NCBI GenBank assembly: GCA_022573935.1
Contig: JACZTE010000016.1
Span: forward strand, 1-10,002
Direction of reading: 5' to 3'
Length of the DNA: 10,002 nucleotides
Origin: Chloroflexota bacterium
Lineage (GTDB): Bacteria > Chloroflexota > Dehalococcoidia > DSTF01 > RBG-16-68-14
Position numbers and translations under genes: made by a program. The number at the start of each line of letters is the position of its first letter. Position 1 is the first letter of the stretch. This document shows positions 1-8,400 of the stretch, piece by piece. A model generated the notes under the pieces. It was not told the DNA's origin and searched no databases. It saw nothing but the letters and a program-made list of their open reading frames with translations.

Positions 1-1
1 G

Positions 2-736
2 CAGAAGGCGCGGGGGGAGTACAAGCCTGCCGCCGAGCTGGCCGAGCTGTTGGTCGAGCGCCACGAGGGCTGGTCGGAGGAGGACTTGGACCCGGATCAG
101 GGCGACGACCCACACGATGATGTCATAGTGTTGCCTAAGTCCTGGGAGCGCGTGAGGGCGGAGAAGAAGCGAGAGATGGCGGCCCAGGTCAAGGAAGGGA
201 CGCTGCCAGGCAAAGGCAAGGGAAACAGGCTGTTGGTGCAGGTCGGGCCGTTTTACGACCGGCTGGGAGAGCCGGCGCCGGTCGAGCCTGAGTGGGCGAA
301 GGCGTACGACGTTCGGCCCGACGACCAGGAACGCGAGGTCAGGGCACACCGGCATTGGCGTGAGCGGGCGCGAGAGGCGTACCGCCGGGGCCCAACGGCG
401 CCGATCCCGTACCTGGCAGAGCTGGAGCTGGACACCGGCGAGCCGTCACAGATCGACGAGATCGTGGACGTGCACAAGAAGCTACTGCAGTCAGGCGTGG
501 TCGAACAGTGGCGCCGGCTTGGTGCCGTTGAGCAGAACATCGAGGCCGTGGCCGTCGAGTTCGACGGCGAGGACCCGGCGATCCCCGAGCTGCGCCACGT
601 TCTGACGCACAGCCGCGAGAAGCTCATCGACCTGCACAAGGAGACGCAGCGCTACACCGGGCCGTTCGAGCTGGTGGAGCCGGACGAGGAAGAGCTGGCC
701 TGGGTGCGGGAGATCATGGAGCGCGAGCCACCATAG
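2..736 (+). CDS. Unrecognised charged hypothetical protein, 5' end outside the window
   Basis: The reading frame is open from the left edge and ends at TAG 734-736, giving at least 244 residues. A TTG at 50 could serve as a start, but it has no clear ribosome binding site and the frame reads upstream as plausible protein (QKARGEYKPAAELAEL), so the gene probably begins outside the window. The product is very hydrophilic, rich in Glu, Asp and Arg, without cysteine, membrane segments or a signal peptide. The second half looks mostly helical, with heptad-like charged stretches around IDEIVDVHKKLLQSG and REKLIDLHKETQR. Codon use matches the GC-rich genes in the window, which supports real coding. 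I do not recognise the family and see no catalytic motif. It is convergent with the minus-strand operon, and nothing suggests a shared function. Confidence 0.6.
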   Translation, partial: QKARGEYKPAAELAELLVERHEGWSEEDLDPDQGDDPHDDVIVLPKSWERVRAEKKREMAAQVKEGTLPGKGKGNRLLVQVGPFYDRLGEPAPVEPEWAKAYDVRPDDQEREVRAHRHWRERAREAYRRGPTAPIPYLAELELDTGEPSQIDEIVDVHKKLLQSGVVEQWRRLGAVEQNIEAVAVEFDGEDPAIPELRHVLTHSREKLIDLHKETQRYTGPFELVEPDEEELAWVREIMEREPP

Positions 737-1064
737 CAGCGCCGGCCGCCATGCAGTTCGGTCCCTTCTCGCTGCCCATTAATGATGGAACCTGGTGCCT
801 CGGGCAAGAGCGATACATATTTCAGTCAGGCGATCCGGGACATGGGCTCATCCGCTGCGATGGGCGCTCCCTCGTCACCTAACCTGCTCGACTTCATGCT
901 CTGGCACACCCTCTCGCCGACGCCGCTAGGACACAGCGGCCTCGGTTTTCCGGAGAGGAGGATGTCGGCTGCTCAGGGTTTCTCTCGCCAAAGGGACATC
1001 CCAGGCCCCGACGCCTTGGCTGGCTCCGGAGTGGTATCGCGCCAGGCGAAAAGTAGCGCCGCCA
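737..1064. other. Gene-poor stretch between the left gene and the response-regulator fragment
   Basis: This stretch follows the stop of the left-hand gene and reaches the point where the response-regulator similarity ends. All six frames are short or read as low-complexity Ser/Thr/Arg/Pro shadows. A plus-strand frame from 782 stays open through the region and beyond, but its composition (Ser/Thr/Ala-rich, antisense to the regulator fragment) looks non-coding. I see no tRNA, terminal repeats or transposase motif. It may be decayed sequence left by the event that truncated the regulator, which is inference. Confidence 0.35.
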
Positions 1065-1185
1065 CCACAGCCACCAGCGCCTCCTCTCCGTCAGGAGCGA
1101 CATCGACGGCGTGGCCTTCTTCGGACAACCCCTGGCGGACAAACTCCGCGATCCTCCGCCCGTCTTCGACCAGTAGTACTCGCAC
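973..1185 (-). pseudogene. Truncated OmpR/PhoB-type response regulator (receiver N-terminus only)
   Basis: From a GTG at 1185 the frame reads VRVLLVEDGRRIAEFV and then a stretch ending HAVDVAPDGEEAL. This is the typical first 40 residues of an OmpR-family receiver domain: beta-1, the acidic E-D pair, helix 1 and beta-2. After about residue 40 (near position 1065) the similarity stops. The rest, to the stop at 973, is unrelated, so the phospho-acceptor Asp region, the conserved Thr and Lys, and the winged-helix DNA-binding domain are all missing. A normal member is about 220-240 residues; this one is 70. The residue after the E-D pair is Gly rather than the common second Asp or Glu. No good ribosome binding site lies before the GTG. 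It sits downstream of the oxidoreductase operon in the same direction, so it may be what is left of a linked two-component system. A functional short protein is unlikely. Confidence 0.6.
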
Positions 1186-1222
1186 AGCAGTGTATGGGGA
1201 GACTTCCAGACTCTCCTGCTTC

Positions 1223-1252
1223 CTTCATCAAGTATTGTCGCAACTGATGAAG
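1223..1252. repeat. 8-bp perfect inverted repeat upstream of the regulator fragment
   Basis: CTTCATCA (1223-1230) and TGATGAAG (1245-1252) form a perfect 8-bp inverted repeat around a 14-base spacer, which itself holds the near-palindrome TTGTCGCAA. It lies 38-67 bases before the GTG of the response-regulator fragment. It could be an operator or direct regulator-binding site, or a weak transcription stop. There is no U-tract on either strand, so a classic intrinsic terminator is not supported. Confidence 0.3.
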
Positions 1253-1301
1253 ACGGTATGAAGCCAGGGGCTTATGCGATGCTGGAGCTGCGCTCGGAGC
1301 C

Positions 1302-1323
1302 GAGGGCGCGGGCTTACGCCCTC
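1302..1323 (-). terminator. Possible terminator hairpin after the operon
   Basis: GAGGGCG (1302-1308) and CGCCCTC (1317-1323) form a perfect 7-bp GC-rich stem with an 8-base loop. On the minus strand it begins 36 bases after the stop of the last operon gene, which suits a 3' end. No run of U follows it, so it would at best be an atypical or mRNA-stabilising hairpin. Confidence 0.25.
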
Positions 1324-1358
1324 ACCGGGGACGGTCTGGCAGATGACCCATCCTGCGT

Positions 1359-2399
1359 CTATGATCCGGCCCCAGCCCGAAGCTCGGATGCCTGAAGCCG
1401 AGTGCCGATCCCACTGCCCAACTGAGCGGCACCGCTGAGGAAGGCCACGCCCAGCAGAATCAACAGGTGGTGATAGGTGGCCTCGGGCATGTATCCAGCG
1501 ATCAGCAGCAAGAGCAAGCCGGCCCCAATCCAGGACGAGGACGCATCGCCGCTCCGCAAGCAAGCCACCACGGTGAGCAGGTACAGAGCCAGCGAGAGGA
1601 GATACACCGGGAGCGGGAAGAAGAAGCTCATCCCTGTCGTCCAGAGGGCCAGAATCGATGTGGTGGATGCCGGGGCGAGACTGCCGAAGGCCACGGCCAG
1701 CACTAGCGCCGCCACGAGTGCCATCCCCGCCGGCCCCGCGCTTCGCCAGCGTCCGGCGCCCCAGGCCCAGAATGCAGCACCGCCAGATACCACGACGAAG
1801 CCCTCGCCAAGCCGCAGCGTAGCGATGCTGAGCGGCGGCACGGCCGCATAGTCGAGCAGTCGAACGGTGAGATAGCCCAATGTGTAGTACTGATAGCAGA
1901 CGTAGGCGGCAACGATCAGGCCAAGAGCCAGCCGCCCAGCCAGCGTCGTCTCGCGCTGGCTCACCAGCACGATCCCGACAAGAACGACGAGCAACGTCAT
2001 CGCGAACCCGAACAGGGCGTCGGCGGCGAGAGCACCTGTCGCCAGGCTCCAGCCGAGGCCCCAGAGCATCAGCACCGAGAGTGCAGCCACCAGCAGGCGG
2101 GCAACTTGGTTCTGCATCCGTAAAACCATCGATCCCAGCAGGAGCACAATCAGGATAGTCGCCAGAATAGACGCGAAGTTGAACGCCAACGACCCCAAGA
2201 ACGAGGCAGCCTCAAACCCGCTGTTCACCGCCTCTTCCCGTGGCAGGTAGACGCCGACTCGCGTTACCAGACGCAGCAAGACCACTTCAAGCAGGGCAGC
2301 GGCCAGTAGCGCGGCGGCCAACTGCCGCACGATGGCAGGATCGAGTCTGAGCCGCGCCAGTCTCCATTTGGCTAAGCGTGGCGCGGCTTGCCCGAGCAT
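1359..2399 (-). CDS. Polytopic membrane protein ending the oxidoreductase operon
   Basis: The 346-residue product is almost wholly hydrophobic, with about 10 predicted transmembrane helices. Rough positions are 25-46, 68-92, 101-121, 127-147, 154-172, 191-213, 223-243, 250-280 (one long or two short), 289-303 and 309-326. The N-terminus is basic (RLAKWRLARLRL), which would favour a cytoplasmic N-terminus. The only histidines are the adjacent pair at 310-311 (TYHH) in the last helix. NarI-type haem-b subunits need four, so a dihaem cytochrome b is excluded. No CXXCH haem-c motif or iron-sulfur motif is present. The ATG lies only 3 bases after the gamma-subunit stop, so translation is almost surely coupled to it. 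Its place suggests a membrane partner, assembly factor or quinone-site protein of the complex, but I recognise no family and the role is inference. Confidence 0.75.
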   Translation of the reverse strand: MLGQAAPRLAKWRLARLRLDPAIVRQLAAALLAAALLEVVLLRLVTRVGVYLPREEAVNSGFEAASFLGSLAFNFASILATILIVLLLGSMVLRMQNQVARLLVAALSVLMLWGLGWSLATGALAADALFGFAMTLLVVLVGIVLVSQRETTLAGRLALGLIVAAYVCYQYYTLGYLTVRLLDYAAVPPLSIATLRLGEGFVVVSGGAAFWAWGAGRWRSAGPAGMALVAALVLAVAFGSLAPASTTSILALWTTGMSFFFPLPVYLLSLALYLLTVVACLRSGDASSSWIGAGLLLLLIAGYMPEATYHHLLILLGVAFLSGAAQLGSGIGTRLQASELRAGAGS

Positions 2400-2402
2400 C
2401 GG

Positions 2403-3389
2403 CTACGCTGCCTTGCCTCGCGCTTGCATGAGATAGGCGCCTCCCGCCGCTGCCACCAGCACTAGTGCGCCCACCACTATGAGAATGATCGCCCAGGCGG
2501 GAAAGCCTCCGGTAGGCGCCTCTGCGATCTCAGAGGAGACGTCCAGGGTGAGGAATTGCGAGACCGACTTCATGCCGTCCCGCTCTTGCTTAGCGCCATC
2601 CCACACGGCGAAGGCGACGTTCGTGCTGCTTCCTATTGCGAATTGCGCGTACTCGCCCTCCGTCGCCAGGTCACGAGCGAACACGACTCTCCACCGTCCG
2701 TCACGCCACTCGCCCTGCCCCTGTACCATCTGGTCCTCTGCCGCCGTGAGTGTGCCGAAGCTGCCCGCCAGCAGGTTGTCGGCGGCGGTCTGCCGGGCTA
2801 GGCGCGCGGCGACATTGCCCACGGCTCTGGGGGGGTAAAACTCCTCCTCATCCTCGAATGGGTAGAAGTCGACCTGCATGTCGGGGTAGGCGTCCTCAAC
2901 GTCGACGAAGCCTTGCTCGATGTCGGCCTGCCAGGCCGCTTTCCACTGCCAGATGTTGACCGGCGCGTTGGGATCGCCCATGCAGAACGCCGGCACCCGT
3001 TCGCCCTCCGTCGCGGGGAACTGCACTGCCACCGCGTCGCTGAACTCAGTCTGGCGGCTCGCCAGCATGTCCTCGGTCTCGTCCTCCCACTCCACGCGAA
3101 TGTACAGGCGCTGGCCATCGTGTAGAGCGCGGGCGGTAATGATGCCCTCGCCTCCGGCCTTGGGCTGGATCGCCTGCTGGCCGCTCAGGGGAACGTTCAC
3201 CGGGGCGCCCCGCTTCCACACGTCAGCCGAGGGGTCGTCCAGGGGTATGGGCTCCTCGCTATGCTTCGCGACCAGCGTGACCGTCTGGGACGAGGCCAAC
3301 TGGACGTCCCGTATCGTCAGCACGAACGCCGCCGTGAGCGCCAGGAGCGTGATCCCAAGGGTTATCCACCTAGTCTGCATGTTCATCAT
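2403..3389 (-). CDS. nxrC: Gamma subunit: haem-b protein of the ethylbenzene dehydrogenase/NxrC type
   Basis: The 328-residue protein has an N-terminal hydrophobic segment (about 8-26, a signal peptide or anchor), a beta-rich domain and a C-terminal transmembrane helix (about 297-321) followed by a short basic tail. Between them it resembles the gamma subunits of type II DMSO reductase family enzymes (ethylbenzene dehydrogenase, chlorate/selenate reductase, NXR), which bind one haem b through Met and Lys. Met137 in AFCMGDP and Lys274 in DGMKSVSQF are the matching ligand candidates by motif and position. It would pass electrons between the iron-sulfur subunit and membrane or soluble carriers on the outer face. 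The chosen ATG has GGAGGAG ten bases upstream; a second ATG follows directly and a third at 3380. Its start overlaps the end of the chaperone gene by 20 bases, indicating coupling. The symbol follows the alpha/beta resemblance and is provisional. Confidence 0.8.
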   Translation of the reverse strand: MMNMQTRWITLGITLLALTAAFVLTIRDVQLASSQTVTLVAKHSEEPIPLDDPSADVWKRGAPVNVPLSGQQAIQPKAGGEGIITARALHDGQRLYIRVEWEDETEDMLASRQTEFSDAVAVQFPATEGERVPAFCMGDPNAPVNIWQWKAAWQADIEQGFVDVEDAYPDMQVDFYPFEDEEEFYPPRAVGNVAARLARQTAADNLLAGSFGTLTAAEDQMVQGQGEWRDGRWRVVFARDLATEGEYAQFAIGSSTNVAFAVWDGAKQERDGMKSVSQFLTLDVSSEIAEAPTGGFPAWAIILIVVGALVLVAAAGGAYLMQARGKAA

Positions 3390-4143
3390 CGTGTGCTTGC
3401 TCCTCCGGTGAACATGCCTCGCTTACCGGACAGCTGAACTCCTCCAGGGCGGGCCTTTCCAGGTGAGGGTCATTGAGCGGTACGTCCGGACGAACCTTTA
3501 GCAGGGCGATATCGGCTGCGATGAACGATTCGGTAAGCGATGCGACCGCGCCGAAGAAGCCACCGTTGGCCTTGGCGCGCAGCCGCTCCGCAAACACGCC
3601 TGCCCAGCGGCCCAAGTGATCGTGCATGAACTTCCGCTGTGCGCCACGGCAGAGGCGGGCGTTGCTCGGAACGTGATGGATCCAAGCATGGGCCTCCTTG
3701 TAGGTCAGGAGGTGCATGAACTCCAGCTCCACGCTAATGTGATCGGGCCGCTCCTTCTCCTCCAGCTCAACGCCGAAGGCGCTGAAGAAGCCGCGAATGT
3801 CGGCGAGCTCCTGGACCTCCTGGACGATTTGACTGGTCGTGTACACGGTCTCGCACGGCGGGCAGTCCACCGACATGATGTGCGAGAACACTCTCCGGTG
3901 TTCCGTCTGAAGGCTGACTGCATCGTTCGCGCGCAGTTGATCCTCGAGCGTCCCCAGCAACGGAAGTAGCTGGCCGGGGAGGTACGCTGCCTCCTCCAAT
4001 ACCTGAGGCAGATCGACGTTCCGCAGCTCTGCCACGGCCTCTTCGGTTGGGTAGGCAAAGCACTGCGACAAGACGCGATACGCTAGGCTTCGAGCCAACT
4101 CGCGATGCACTGCCTGCTCTGGCCTCACGCTCGTTCGAGTCAC
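3370..4143 (-). CDS. TorD/NarJ-family molybdoenzyme assembly chaperone
   Basis: The 257-residue, mostly helical cytoplasmic protein carries the features of the TorD/DmsD/NarJ chaperones. These are a segment around residues 95-102 (PPCETVYT), a 'QELADIRGFFSAFG' helix near 110-124, and the hallmark ERPDHISVELEFMHLL at 131-146. Family members bind the alpha subunit's signal region and hold it for molybdenum-cofactor insertion before Tat export. The alpha subunit here has exactly such a signal. The C-terminal tail has a Cys-x5-Cys pair (CPVSEAC, 238-244) and many acidic and His residues, which is an extra not needed for the family fold. The start is GTG at 4143, with GGAGGA nine bases upstream and 16 bases after the beta-subunit stop. 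Position between beta and gamma is typical for these operons (compare narGHJI and serABDC-like orders). Confidence 0.9.
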   Translation of the reverse strand: MTRTSVRPEQAVHRELARSLAYRVLSQCFAYPTEEAVAELRNVDLPQVLEEAAYLPGQLLPLLGTLEDQLRANDAVSLQTEHRRVFSHIMSVDCPPCETVYTTSQIVQEVQELADIRGFFSAFGVELEEKERPDHISVELEFMHLLTYKEAHAWIHHVPSNARLCRGAQRKFMHDHLGRWAGVFAERLRAKANGGFFGAVASLTESFIAADIALLKVRPDVPLNDPHLERPALEEFSCPVSEACSPEEQAHDDEHAD

Positions 4144-4159
4144 CGTACCCTGTCCTCCG

Positions 4160-5413
4160 TCAGATAGAGTTCTGATACTGGCTGGGCCGCTCGAAGAACG
4201 GCTCGACGACCGAGAGCCGGACGATCTCCTTGTCCTCCGAGTTGAAACCGACGATTGTGTCGTTGTACATCTCGAAGGGGCGGCCGTTGACCTCAGTGTC
4301 GACTACCTGCTCCCCCTCTTCGAATTCGTAGCGGAAGACGATCTGCTGGCTGGCGCGGAAGAGCTGCAGAATAGCGAGCAGCTCCCGCGAAGGGTTTGTG
4401 TACCGTTCGATAGCGTCGTCCACGCCGGGACCGAACATCTGGCGCAGGTACTGGCGCGGCACCCAGCGGGGCGGGATGTAGTAGATGTTCGGCTCGGTAC
4501 CGAACTGCGGGTAGAGAGGCAGGGCCACCCGCTCCTGGCGCACCAGGAAGTGCAGCGGGTTGTTGCGGTCCTCTGCCCACTCCCCGTTCTCGATCCGCAC
4601 CAGGCCCTGCAGCCGGATCTTGCCGACGCATGAGGCCATGCAGCGTGTCTCCATCGGTATCCCCTCGGTCAGCGGGTCACTGCCTTCGACGCGGGGATAG
4701 CAGCCAATGCACTTCTCGCTGACCTGTGTGTTGGGCCGGTACATCGACTTCTTGTAGGGGCACTGCTCGACACACTTGCGGTAGCCGCGGCAGCGCTCCT
4801 GGTCGATGAGGACGATGCCGTCCTCGGGGCGCTTGTAGATGGCGTTTCTGGGACACGCCGATACGCAGCCCGGGTAGGTGCAGTGATTACAGATGCGCTG
4901 TAGATAGAAGAACCAGGTCTTGTGCTCCGGCAGCTCGGCGCCATCGGAGACGTTCTCGTTTTGCCTTCCCTTGGGCCCTTTGGCCGTATCCTCGTACAGG
5001 TTTGGGGCCGTCCAGTCCTGATCGGTAGGAAGGTAGCCAAGAGCGTGCTCGTTGCCTTCCTTAGCGGCGGCCTCAAAGATGGTCATGCCGTTGAAGACAC
5101 CGTACGGTTGGCGGTCATCTTGCTGGGATGCGTCCCACCTCTGGCCGCCGGGGTTGGCCTCCTGTAGGAGCTTCAGCAGCTTCAAGTCCCAGTGGTGGGG
5201 ATAGCCGCCGTAGGGCTTGGTCTCGACGTTGTTCCACCACATGTACTCCTGACCGCGGCTAAAGGTCCATGTCGACTTGCAGGCCATCGTACACGTCTGG
5301 CAGGCGATGCAGCGGTTGATGTTGAACACCGCGACGAACTGCCGCTCCGGATGCACCTCCGAGAAGCGGTACTGCATCTCCCGTCCCAACTGCCAGTTGT
5401 ACACATCGGCCAT
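4160..5413 (-). CDS. nxrB: Beta subunit: four-cluster iron-sulfur protein, NXR/nitrate reductase type
   Basis: This electron-transfer subunit is 417 residues from the ATG at 5413. That start has AAGGTG about six bases upstream; a GTG at 5422 would add three residues but has no ribosome binding site. Counting from that GTG, cysteine groups are 38-41-44-48, 178-181-186-190, 211-217-221, and 238-241 with 261-265. Together they make ligand sets for three [4Fe-4S] clusters and one [3Fe-4S]. In the third group Tyr214 stands where ferredoxins have a Cys (CRGYRKCVEQC); NarH has Trp there and binds [3Fe-4S]. The stretches YNWQLGREM, MWWNNVETKPYGGYP and LPLYPQFGTEP closely recall Nitrospira NxrB from memory. 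There is no signal peptide, so export must occur with the Tat-tagged alpha subunit. It starts 39 bases after the alpha stop, where a short inverted repeat (5442-5454) overlaps that stop codon. Confidence 0.92.
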   Translation of the reverse strand: MADVYNWQLGREMQYRFSEVHPERQFVAVFNINRCIACQTCTMACKSTWTFSRGQEYMWWNNVETKPYGGYPHHWDLKLLKLLQEANPGGQRWDASQQDDRQPYGVFNGMTIFEAAAKEGNEHALGYLPTDQDWTAPNLYEDTAKGPKGRQNENVSDGAELPEHKTWFFYLQRICNHCTYPGCVSACPRNAIYKRPEDGIVLIDQERCRGYRKCVEQCPYKKSMYRPNTQVSEKCIGCYPRVEGSDPLTEGIPMETRCMASCVGKIRLQGLVRIENGEWAEDRNNPLHFLVRQERVALPLYPQFGTEPNIYYIPPRWVPRQYLRQMFGPGVDDAIERYTNPSRELLAILQLFRASQQIVFRYEFEEGEQVVDTEVNGRPFEMYNDTIVGFNSEDKEIVRLSVVEPFFERPSQYQNSI

Positions 5414-5452
5414 GGTTGTCACCTTGCGCCGCGCGGGCTTGAGCCGCTGCGG

Positions 5453-8400
5453 CTAGCTGCTCCCTTCCGTCTGCACGAAGCCGCCTGCCATGTATTTCTT
5501 CATATCATCGCTTTCCTTGGCCGGAGTCATGCCTGTAGTCGCCGGCTCCCATACACCCTTGCCTTCGAGGCCGCCGGGCTCGGCCTTCGAGATCTTCACC
5601 AGCGTCTCCTTAGGCACGGTGTTGATGGCGTGGTTGTCCGACTCTCCGCCGAACATGAAGCTCGGGGAAATCTTGCTCTTGTGGAACAGCGTGTCGGTCT
5701 GGTGCATCGGCATTGCCCAGTCGCGGGTGAGGCTCTGATGCGAGCCGTAGCGCAGGCTCGCCTGGTAGCCGGTGTCTTCGGAAACAGCGCGGCCGTCGGC
5801 GCGCGTTTCGTGGGCCTTCACCGACCTCTCGGTCGCCATGGAGGGTGCGTGCTTGATCATCAGCACGTTGTACGCGTAGGCGGGGTTGTAGCGGGCCCGC
5901 AGCATCAGACGCGCTACCTTGAAGAACGGGTCGTCCGGCTTCGCGTCCAGGTAGGGACGGTCAGCCGGGTTGGCATCGAGGTAGACGTAGTCGCCATCCT
6001 CGATGCCAAGATCTTTCGCCGCCTCGGGGTTGATGTGGACCTGGTGATCGCCGACGCCCGGCATCCGCTTGTCCTGTCGATACGGGTCGCCGAAGTTGGA
6101 GTCCCAGATCGCGTGCCAGTCGACGCTGCTCCACTGCGAGTGCACGCGGTGGCGGGTCTTCGGGGTGAGGAGGTAGAAGCTGAACCCCTGCTCCCAGAGC
6201 GGGTTCTTCGTGGTCTTCACTTCCGCCCACGACATCTTGTTGTTGGCGACCGTGCGCAGGTCGGCGTCCAGCACCTTCTCTTGCAGCATCTCCGGAGTGA
6301 TGCCCTGATTGTCCGGTCGAATGTAGGGGTTGGTGCTCACGATGACGTTGGGCAGGTAGGGCGTCGCCTCGGGCCCTTCCCGGTGCACGACGAAGTTCTC
6401 CCCGTGCTCGATCGCCTCCGGGATATCACAGTAGGCGTTCAGGCGCCCGGTATCGGTGAAGAACGGAACATTGTCGTGTGTTTGCTCGTAGAAGGCGATG
6501 CGCGGGTAGGTGCGGAACATCATCAGCGCGGCGCCCGGCTCGCCGTACACGCCGGCCATGATGTCGTCCACCTTGTAGCCCTTGGTGGTGGTAGAAGCGT
6601 CCAACAAGCGTTGGAGGTAGACCTCCGGCCGGCCCTCCAATGCGAACTTCCAGTAGTCGGCGAGGCGTCCGTCATTCAGGAGATCGCCCAGCTTTTTCGC
6701 TACCTCGGCGATGATGGTGACATCGTCCTTGCTGTCATACACCGGTTTGATGCCGCCCTTTCCCCAGATCTGGAGAAACGGGTTGGAGCAAGAGGCGGTC
6801 ACCTCCAGCGACTGGAACTCCATCCAGGAGTTGGCGGGCAGGATGAAGTCAGAGTATTCGCCGCTCGCCGTCATCTCGATGTCCTGGTCGATGATCATGT
6901 CGACCTTCGGGTTGACGTTCTTGATGATGCCGTAGGCCCACTTGGCGTTGTTGATGATGTTGACGTTGTTGAACCACATCACTTTCGTCGGCGTGGGCAT
7001 GTGGGTCTTGCCGGTGAAGATCTTTCTGCCGTGGGCTGGCGTGTCGACGATGAGCGCCTGGTCGCCGTGGTCCCAGTACGCCGGTTCCTCGCCCTTCGTG
7101 TGGCTCTTGACCTTGATGTCGCTGCCCGAGGCCTCAGGGTCGAGGTTCGGCTGGAGCGGGTCCTCGGCGACCCAGCCCTTGAACCCGGGGCCGGACCAGG
7201 GCGAGGCCTGGAAGAGAGCCGCCTTATAGTTTCCCGCCCACGTATGGCAGCCTGCCCCGGGCTGGCCGATGTTGCCCGTGAGCATCAGCGGGAGGTACGT
7301 CGCCCGGTTGTGCAGCGTGGCGTGGAACCAATGGTTGATCCCTTCGCCGATGTGGATGGCGACGGGCTTGATCGTGGCGATGTCGTTAGCAAGCCGCTCG
7401 ACGAGCTCCTTCGGCGCGCCGCAGATCTCCTCTACTGTGTCGAGGTCGTAATCCCGGAGGTGGATCTTGTACATCTCCCAGAGGGTCATCACCTCGACCT
7501 CGCTGCCGTCCGCGAGGCGCACCGTTTCCTTGTACTCCAGCGCCGGGTCGATCCCTTTCTGCCCCATTCGCTCGCCCACGTCGTCGCGGGTGATCGCTCG
7601 CAAGCTGGCGCTACCTCGGTCGAAGACCACGTAGTCGCCGAGTTGCTCGTACTGCTCCTGCTTGAGCCCCTGGAGCGCGAAGCTGGGTCCGTCTTGCGAG
7701 AGCCCCAGCTGGTAGCCCGGGAACAGCTCGTGGGCGCGCAGGCGCTTCAGGTTGTCGGTGCGCACCAGGAGCGGGAAGTCCGTGAACGCCTTGACGAACG
7801 GTTCGTCGTAGAGCCCGCGATCCATCAGGATCTTTGTGATGCCCAAGAAGATCGTCGTGTCAGAGAGGCCGGGCCGTATCGGAATCCAGTAGTCAGCCTT
7901 GCTCGCCGCCGGGCTGTACTCCGGCGTGATGGTGACGATCTTGCCGCCGCGCTCCATCAGCTCGTTGAAGAAGTGGTTCTCCGGCATCTTGTTCTCGACC
8001 AGGTTCTTGCCGCACTGGATGTGGAGCCGGCTGGTGCGCAGGTCATTGAAGTCCACGTCGGAGGTCTGTAGTCCGTGGACGAACGGGTGCCCTGGCGCCT
8101 GGTCGCCGTGCCAGGTGTAGTTGGACCAGTTGCGTCCGCCCAGCGCTTCGTCTGGATCGATGCCGCGCACGTGGCTGTCGAGGAAGGTGAGCATGTTGGA
8201 GAACCGATACATGCCGTACTTGCCGATAACTCCTAGCAGGCCCATGCCACCCCGCAGCTTGAAGGCGCGGGTGCCGGCGCCGTGCATCTCCTCGATCATC
8301 TCCGGCTGGTAGCCCTCGGCCTCAAGCCGGCGGACTCCTTCCTCGCCGCTGTAGAGCTCGGCGATGGCGATCATCCCGCGGGCGATGTATTCGTACGCCT

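Noticed and set aside
782..1261. Plus-strand open frame of 159 residues
   Set aside because: Its second half is antisense to the receiver fragment and it is dominated by Ser, Thr and Ala, so it is unlikely to be a gene.
1228..1563. Minus-strand 111-residue frame overlapping the end of the membrane protein gene
   Set aside because: It lies out of frame inside a well-supported coding region and has no motif or ribosome binding site.
5192..8071. A 959-residue plus-strand open frame opposite the alpha subunit
   Set aside because: It is a GC-driven antisense shadow. The minus strand carries unmistakable molybdoenzyme motifs over the same span, while the plus frame is Val/Arg/His-rich, without domains or a ribosome binding site.
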